DNA of 64,000 nt from Dyella solisilvae (lineage in GTDB: Bacteria > Pseudomonadota > Gammaproteobacteria > Xanthomonadales > Rhodanobacteraceae). The notes beneath the pieces are model-generated. The model worked only from the letters and a program-made list of their open reading frames with translations. It did not search any database and was not told the origin of the DNA. This document shows, piece by piece, positions 60,158 to 64,000 of this stretch. The stretch covers positions 624,124-688,123 of the forward strand of contig NZ_QQSY01000001.1 in NCBI RefSeq assembly GCF_003351225.1, in the 5' to 3' direction. The translations under genes and the position numbers were made by a program. Positions within the stretch are counted from its first letter, which is position 1. Every line of letters starts with the position of its first letter.

Positions 60158-61303
60158 TCAGCTGCCCCAGATGGTCTGCGCGTAGCGGAGGAAATTGAGG
60201 CCCAGGATCTTCTCGATCCGCTCACTGGAATAGCCCTTCTGCGCCAGCAGTTGCGCCAGCCGCTGGAATTGCTGCGGACCGCGCAGGTCGACCACGAACG
60301 GGAACGTGTCGGGCCGTTCGCCCGCCGCACTGATGCCGGCGGCGCGGCGCTCTGCAATCTCCTTGGCCAGCGCCGTCTGGTACGCCTTGAGGTCGTCGAT
60401 CTGGGTCACCGAGCCATCGGTGCCGATGCCCACGTGGTCCTCGCCGCAGACCTGCACCGCATGATCGATGTGTGCCACCACGTCCTCGGCGTGGGCGTGG
60501 CCGGAGGCGTTGAGGAAGGGCATGAAGTAGATGCCGACAAAGCCGCCGCGCTCGGCCACCAGGCGCAGCTCGGCGTCGGTCTTGTTGCGCGGCAGGTCGG
60601 TGACGGCGCGGCAGCCGGTGTGGTTGATCGAGATCGGTGCGGTGGAAACGCGCGCCGCCTCCAGGCAGGTCCGCTCGCCGCTGTGCGAGAGGTCGACCAT
60701 GACGTGACGCGCGTTGAGCCTCGCCACCACCTCGCGGCCGAAGTCGGTCAGGCCGCGGTTCTCCGGCGCCATCGAGCCATCGCCAAGCTGGTTGGCCGGG
60801 TTGTAGGTGAGCTGGAACACGCGCACGCCGAGGTTGGCGAAGATGTCCACGCGCGATGCGTCCTTGCCCATCATGGCGCCGTTCTGGAAGCCGTAGATGA
60901 GCCCGATCTTCTTTTCCGCCTTGGCGCGGCGCATGTCAGCGGCCGTCAGCACTTTCAGCACATCGTGCTCGTGCTCGCGCACCAGCGCGTCGGTCGCGGC
61001 GATGTCGCGCACGCTCGCCTCGAACGGATCGTCCGGCCCGGATACATAACCCAGTGTGATGTTCACCGCGGTGAGGCCCGACGCATGGGCCTCGGCCAGC
61101 ACGCGTGGCGTCAGTGTCGGCACCAGGCTGTCCGATCCGCGGTTGGGATCGTCCAGGCCGCCCAGCGCGTTGATGATGATGCCCGTGTCCGTCATGCCAG
61201 CGGCCTTTGTCGACGCCTCGCCCGCTTCCCAGGGCAGCATCGATGCCGCTGCCGCCCACGCCATGCCGGACAGGAAGGTCCGTCGATCAATCGTCGTCGT
61301 CAT
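60158..61303 (-). CDS. Exported membrane-dipeptidase family (M19) enzyme
   Basis: 381 residues. Twin-Arg-like leader DRRTFLSGMAWAAAASML suggests Tat export. Renal dipeptidase fold: GLIYGFQNGAMMGKDASRVD, VFQLTYNPANQLGDG, VVARLNARHVMVDLSHSGER, APISINHTGCRAVTD and HVGIGTDGS are conserved zinc-site segments. It cleaves dipeptides, often D-amino-acid-containing. Its start lies 17 bp inside the upstream amidohydrolase gene, indicating one operon. Confidence 0.88.
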   Translation of the reverse strand: MTTTIDRRTFLSGMAWAAAASMLPWEAGEASTKAAGMTDTGIIINALGGLDDPNRGSDSLVPTLTPRVLAEAHASGLTAVNITLGYVSGPDDPFEASVRDIAATDALVREHEHDVLKVLTAADMRRAKAEKKIGLIYGFQNGAMMGKDASRVDIFANLGVRVFQLTYNPANQLGDGSMAPENRGLTDFGREVVARLNARHVMVDLSHSGERTCLEAARVSTAPISINHTGCRAVTDLPRNKTDAELRLVAERGGFVGIYFMPFLNASGHAHAEDVVAHIDHAVQVCGEDHVGIGTDGSVTQIDDLKAYQTALAKEIAERRAAGISAAGERPDTFPFVVDLRGPQQFQRLAQLLAQKGYSSERIEKILGLNFLRYAQTIWGS

Positions 61304-62690
61304 TGCCCATCTCTTCCTTCGTCACGGGGCGATAGTCGGTGCGCGGATACTCATGCCCGCGCTTCACGGTCATGCGGATGCTGCGGATGTTGCCGATGTC
61401 CTTGACCGGATCGGCGGAAAGCACGGCGAAATTCGCGAGCTTGCCTACCTCGATCGAACCCATGTCCTGCGCCTGCCCCGCCGCCTGAGCGCCGACCAGC
61501 GTGGCCGAGCGGATCACTTGCAGCGGAGGCATGCCCACGTCATGCGCCAGGAAGAACATCTCGTCGAACTCCGTCGGCCAGGCGCTCTTGGCGCCACCGT
61601 CGTTGTCGGTGCCGGTCGAAATGGGGACGCCTGCCTGCCACGCCTGGCGGACCAGCCGGATGGTGGTCGGACCGGTGCAGCGCAATGGCTTGCGTTCGGG
61701 ATGAGCCTTGCGCTCGGCGTCGTAGTGGACGAACAGGCTGCCCGTCGCGTCCAGGATCGTGCCGTGCTTGAGCATGTCGCGGTACAGGCCCGCGATGACC
61801 GGATCGTCGCCCTTCGGCGCAAGCAGTGCGTCGTGAAACGGCGTGTGATCCTCGTAGGACTTCAACATCACCGGTTCCAACTGGTAGGCCAGGTAACAGG
61901 CGTGGCTGACCACGTCGACGCCGGCATTGATCACGTCGGCCGGCCGCGTGGGGAACACCGCGCTATGCGCCCACACCATGATGTGCTGCCGATGGGCTTC
62001 GCTGGTGATCGCCGCCACCAGCTCGGGCGGCAGGTCCGCGTAGACCTTGATCGCCGTGGCCGAAGTACCACGCGCCAGCGTCACCGCCTCGCGCAGGTCG
62101 GTGTCCTTGTCGATGGCCTGCATCCACGGGCTCTTGCCCGGCGTCACGCCGTAGCTCGCCGCCGCCACGCGCGGATCAGCGAAAAACTCCGGGCCAGCCA
62201 TCACCGCCGCGTAATAGATATCGGGTGACGGAATCTCGCCCGTCCGCGCCTGGCGGGTCAGCTCGCCCACCGAACGCAAGTCGTCGGCCATGTCGCGCAC
62301 GGCGGTGACGCCGGCATAGAGGTTGCGCCGAAGAACCGCCTGCGCGCGCTTGGCGTCCGGCGGCGTGGCCAGGTGCACGTGACTGTCGATCAGGCCGGGG
62401 ATCACGTAGTCCCCATGCAGATCGATCGTACGAACGCCTGCCTCCTTCGCGCCGGCCAGCGAACCATGCGGCCCCACCCCCACGATCCGCTCGCCGCGCA
62501 CCAGGATGTCCTGGTTGGAACGGGAGGCTGCGCCGGTGCCGTCGATGACGGTGGCGCCGGCGTAGAGGGTGACGGGCTCGGTCGCCGATGGCCTGGATGC
62601 CTCGCTCCCGGCGGAGTAGACGGCGGAAGCGGACAGCGCGAGGACCAGCGCCGCCACCCGAGGGAAGGCAGTACGAAATGGGATATGCAT
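61287..62690 (-). CDS. Exported amidohydrolase (imidazolonepropionase/prolidase-like)
   Basis: 467 residues from ATG 62690, giving signal peptide FRTAFPRVAALVLALSASAV. Amidohydrolase fold: YVIPGLIDSHVHLATPPD (HxH), AIKVYADLPPELVAAITSEA (carbamylated Lys region), HIMVWAHSA, and TGTDNDGG with the final Asp. It may hydrolyse dipeptides such as Xaa-Pro or cyclic amides; the pairing with a dipeptidase supports peptide scavenging. It ends in an acidic tail GNDDDD and overlaps the next gene. Confidence 0.88.
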   Translation of the reverse strand: MHIPFRTAFPRVAALVLALSASAVYSAGSEASRPSATEPVTLYAGATVIDGTGAASRSNQDILVRGERIVGVGPHGSLAGAKEAGVRTIDLHGDYVIPGLIDSHVHLATPPDAKRAQAVLRRNLYAGVTAVRDMADDLRSVGELTRQARTGEIPSPDIYYAAVMAGPEFFADPRVAAASYGVTPGKSPWMQAIDKDTDLREAVTLARGTSATAIKVYADLPPELVAAITSEAHRQHIMVWAHSAVFPTRPADVINAGVDVVSHACYLAYQLEPVMLKSYEDHTPFHDALLAPKGDDPVIAGLYRDMLKHGTILDATGSLFVHYDAERKAHPERKPLRCTGPTTIRLVRQAWQAGVPISTGTDNDGGAKSAWPTEFDEMFFLAHDVGMPPLQVIRSATLVGAQAAGQAQDMGSIEVGKLANFAVLSADPVKDIGNIRSIRMTVKRGHEYPRTDYRPVTKEEMGNDDDD

Positions 62691-62873
62691 GGCGAACGAT
62701 CCTACACAGCGGATTCTCCGGGCCACAAGCCGCAGGAGAATGCGAACACGCCTCACCGGGCGCCCGTCATCACTTGAGTTCTGGAAATGGCGGCGGGGCC
62801 TTCGATGACCCCGGCGATGCCATGGCGCGGCATCGCATCGCCCGCCACGCCGGATCCTGGAAGCAGCGCTCGT

Positions 62874-63713
62874 CTATCGGGCCAAGGTGTCGATCAGGCC
62901 CTGCGTCAGCGGCTTCATGTAATAGCTGCCCGCAGGGACGACTTGCACCTGCACACCATGCCGCGCCAACGCCTCCGCCACCACGGGACCAACCGCCGCC
63001 ACCACCGTGCGGGATAGCATGTCCTTCAGTGACCCGACTTGCCCGTTCGCAGCCGCCAGTTTCGACAGGCGCTCGACTTGCTGCAGGCTGGTGAAGGCAA
63101 TGGCGTCGATGGCGCCCTGCCTCATGCGATCCAGCATCGCCAGCACCTCCGCGTCATCGGCGGCGTCCGCGTAACGATAGGGAGCCACCGGCAGCGCATC
63201 GGCGCCGGCTTCCGCGAGGAAGGCCATCAGTGGCGCATTGGGCTCGCTGCCGTACAGCTGCACCCCAATGCGCCTGCCGCGCAGGTCAAACTGTTTCAGG
63301 CAAGCGATCATCCCCTCCGTGGTGGCGGGGTCGGCCACCACCGACGGGCGCAAACCGAGTTCACGCAGCACCCTGCCCGGCTTCGGGCCGCGCGCCACGA
63401 TGCGAACCTCGGCCAGCCGCTGGACAAATGGTGCTCGCCACGGGGGCTGGTGCTGGTCGAGCACGCCAAGCAGGCGACGCAGCCCTTCGCCGGTGAACAG
63501 CAGCAGGTCGTCACACCCGCCGTCGTTGAACCGAGCCAGCCATTCGAGCAAGGGGGCCGGATCCGGGGCATCGCGAATATCCACCAGCGGACAGCGCAGC
63601 ACGCTCGCGCCCCGCCGCTCAAGCAAGGCGGCGAACACATCCAGCTCCCGGGATTCGGGCACAGCGATGCAGCGACCGGACAAGGGTCCTGCGGACTCGG
63701 CGGACACGTTCAC
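62874..63713 (-). CDS. hemD: Uroporphyrinogen-III synthase
   Basis: 279 residues from GTG 63713, where GGAG lies about nine nt upstream; the frame runs further 5' but that sequence is Arg-rich and unconserved. Two HemD lobes: GRCIAVPESRELDVFAALLE, LVDIRDAPDP, and IDAIAFTSLQQVERLSKLAA, VAAVGPVVAEALARHGVQVQ. It closes the tetrapyrrole ring with inversion of ring D. Placement after a methyltransferase gene suggests a siroheme role. Confidence 0.87.
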   Translation of the reverse strand: MNVSAESAGPLSGRCIAVPESRELDVFAALLERRGASVLRCPLVDIRDAPDPAPLLEWLARFNDGGCDDLLLFTGEGLRRLLGVLDQHQPPWRAPFVQRLAEVRIVARGPKPGRVLRELGLRPSVVADPATTEGMIACLKQFDLRGRRIGVQLYGSEPNAPLMAFLAEAGADALPVAPYRYADAADDAEVLAMLDRMRQGAIDAIAFTSLQQVERLSKLAAANGQVGSLKDMLSRTVVAAVGPVVAEALARHGVQVQVVPAGSYYMKPLTQGLIDTLAR

Positions 63714-63765
63714 GACTCTGGCTCCGTGTGGGGGGAGGCCATGATGCCTGACGGACAGTCCGCCA

Positions 63766-64000
63766 TCACGCCAACGCCGCCTGCGCCAACGACAGGGAGG
63801 GCGAAGGCTCGGTGATCCGTTCGCCAAACCAGGCATGCTCCGTGGCGAACGCGGCCACCTCGCCAATGATGAGCAGCGCGGGGGTTTTCACCGCGTGCCG
63901 TCGGGTGAGTCGCGGCAAGTCGCCCAGTGTTCCTGTAATCACTCGCTGCTCCGGCAAGCTGCCATTCTCGACGATCGCCACCGGCGTCTCTGCGGCGCGG
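63766..64000 (-). CDS. cobA: Uroporphyrinogen-III C-methyltransferase (5' part beyond window)
   Basis: Only the C-terminal 77 residues are visible. [20 protein letters not shown] and [20 protein letters not shown] are the C-terminal SUMT/CobA/CysG segments. The enzyme makes precorrin-2 for siroheme or cobalamin. Next gene downstream is hemD, with a 52-bp gap. Whether the full protein also carries a CysG-type N-domain lies outside the window. Confidence 0.88.
   Translation of the reverse strand, partial: RAAETPVAIVENGSLPEQRVITGTLGDLPRLTRRHAVKTPALLIIGEVAAFATEHAWFGERITEPSPSLSLAQAALA

Overview
The window is a GC-rich chromosomal segment from a gammaproteobacterium, most likely of the Xanthomonadales (Rhodanobacteraceae or Xanthomonadaceae type). 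This rests on family-level cues: an NAD-type isocitrate dehydrogenase, an endonuclease-type MutL as expected where MutH is absent, an ECF41-type sigma factor beside an AhpD-like protein, a TonB-dependent receptor, and dispersed palindromic repeats. No phage, transposase, plasmid or CRISPR sequence was seen. Almost all genes are core genes, and small repeats and a few accessory genes fill the gaps.

Layout. 1-2756 (minus): DUF2059 exported protein, then rplU-rpmA-obgE, with obgE cut by the window edge. 2919-8955 (plus): uvrA, a thioesterase, a DUF4139 exported protein, a REPIN-like repeat and a crotonase. 9067-13474: a minus-strand chain of FKBP isomerase, DUF1289, CoA pyrophosphatase and mercaptopyruvate sulfurtransferase, then enoyl-CoA hydratase (plus) and DUF1684 (minus). 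13659-19357 (minus): nnrDE, tsaE, amiC, mutL. 19418-22225: queG (plus) and pgi (minus). 22596-26677 (minus): pcnB-folK-panB-panC-panD, covering one pterin step and pantothenate synthesis. 26863-28940: tRNA-Glu, fdxA, then dapA-bamC (minus). 29801-32637 (plus): gcvR-like, bcp, phoH-like. 32710-33213: a GIY-YIG nuclease gene boxed in by REPIN-like repeats. 33301-36581 (plus): thiD, lpxO, ECF41 sigma factor, AhpD-like protein. 36590-39757 (minus): membrane hydroxylase, icd, and a glutaredoxin/AhpD-like pair.

40015-49209 (plus): bepA-like protease, phoB-phoR, ppk, ppx, a cyclophilin and lpxH, which is largely a phosphate-response, polyphosphate and envelope block. 49350-53129: a TonB-dependent receptor and a convergent YXWGXW protein. 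53390-60051: a tandem repeat derived from the tail of tRNA-Ser, then tRNA-Ser(GCU), csrA, alaS, recX, recA and pncC (transcribed in the reverse order), with a third AhpD-like gene inserted on the opposite strand between recX and recA. 60158-64000 (minus): an amidohydrolase/dipeptidase pair, hemD and the end of a uroporphyrinogen-III methyltransferase gene.

The observations most worth checking are the REPIN-bracketed GIY-YIG gene, the tRNA-Ser tail-derived tandem repeat that decays with distance from the tRNA, the three AhpD-like proteins in separate contexts (sigma factor, glutaredoxin, recA/recX), and palindromes upstream of uvrA, recA and rplU. I found no clear large undescribed multi-gene system. 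The GIY-YIG/REPIN unit is the best candidate for an under-described one.
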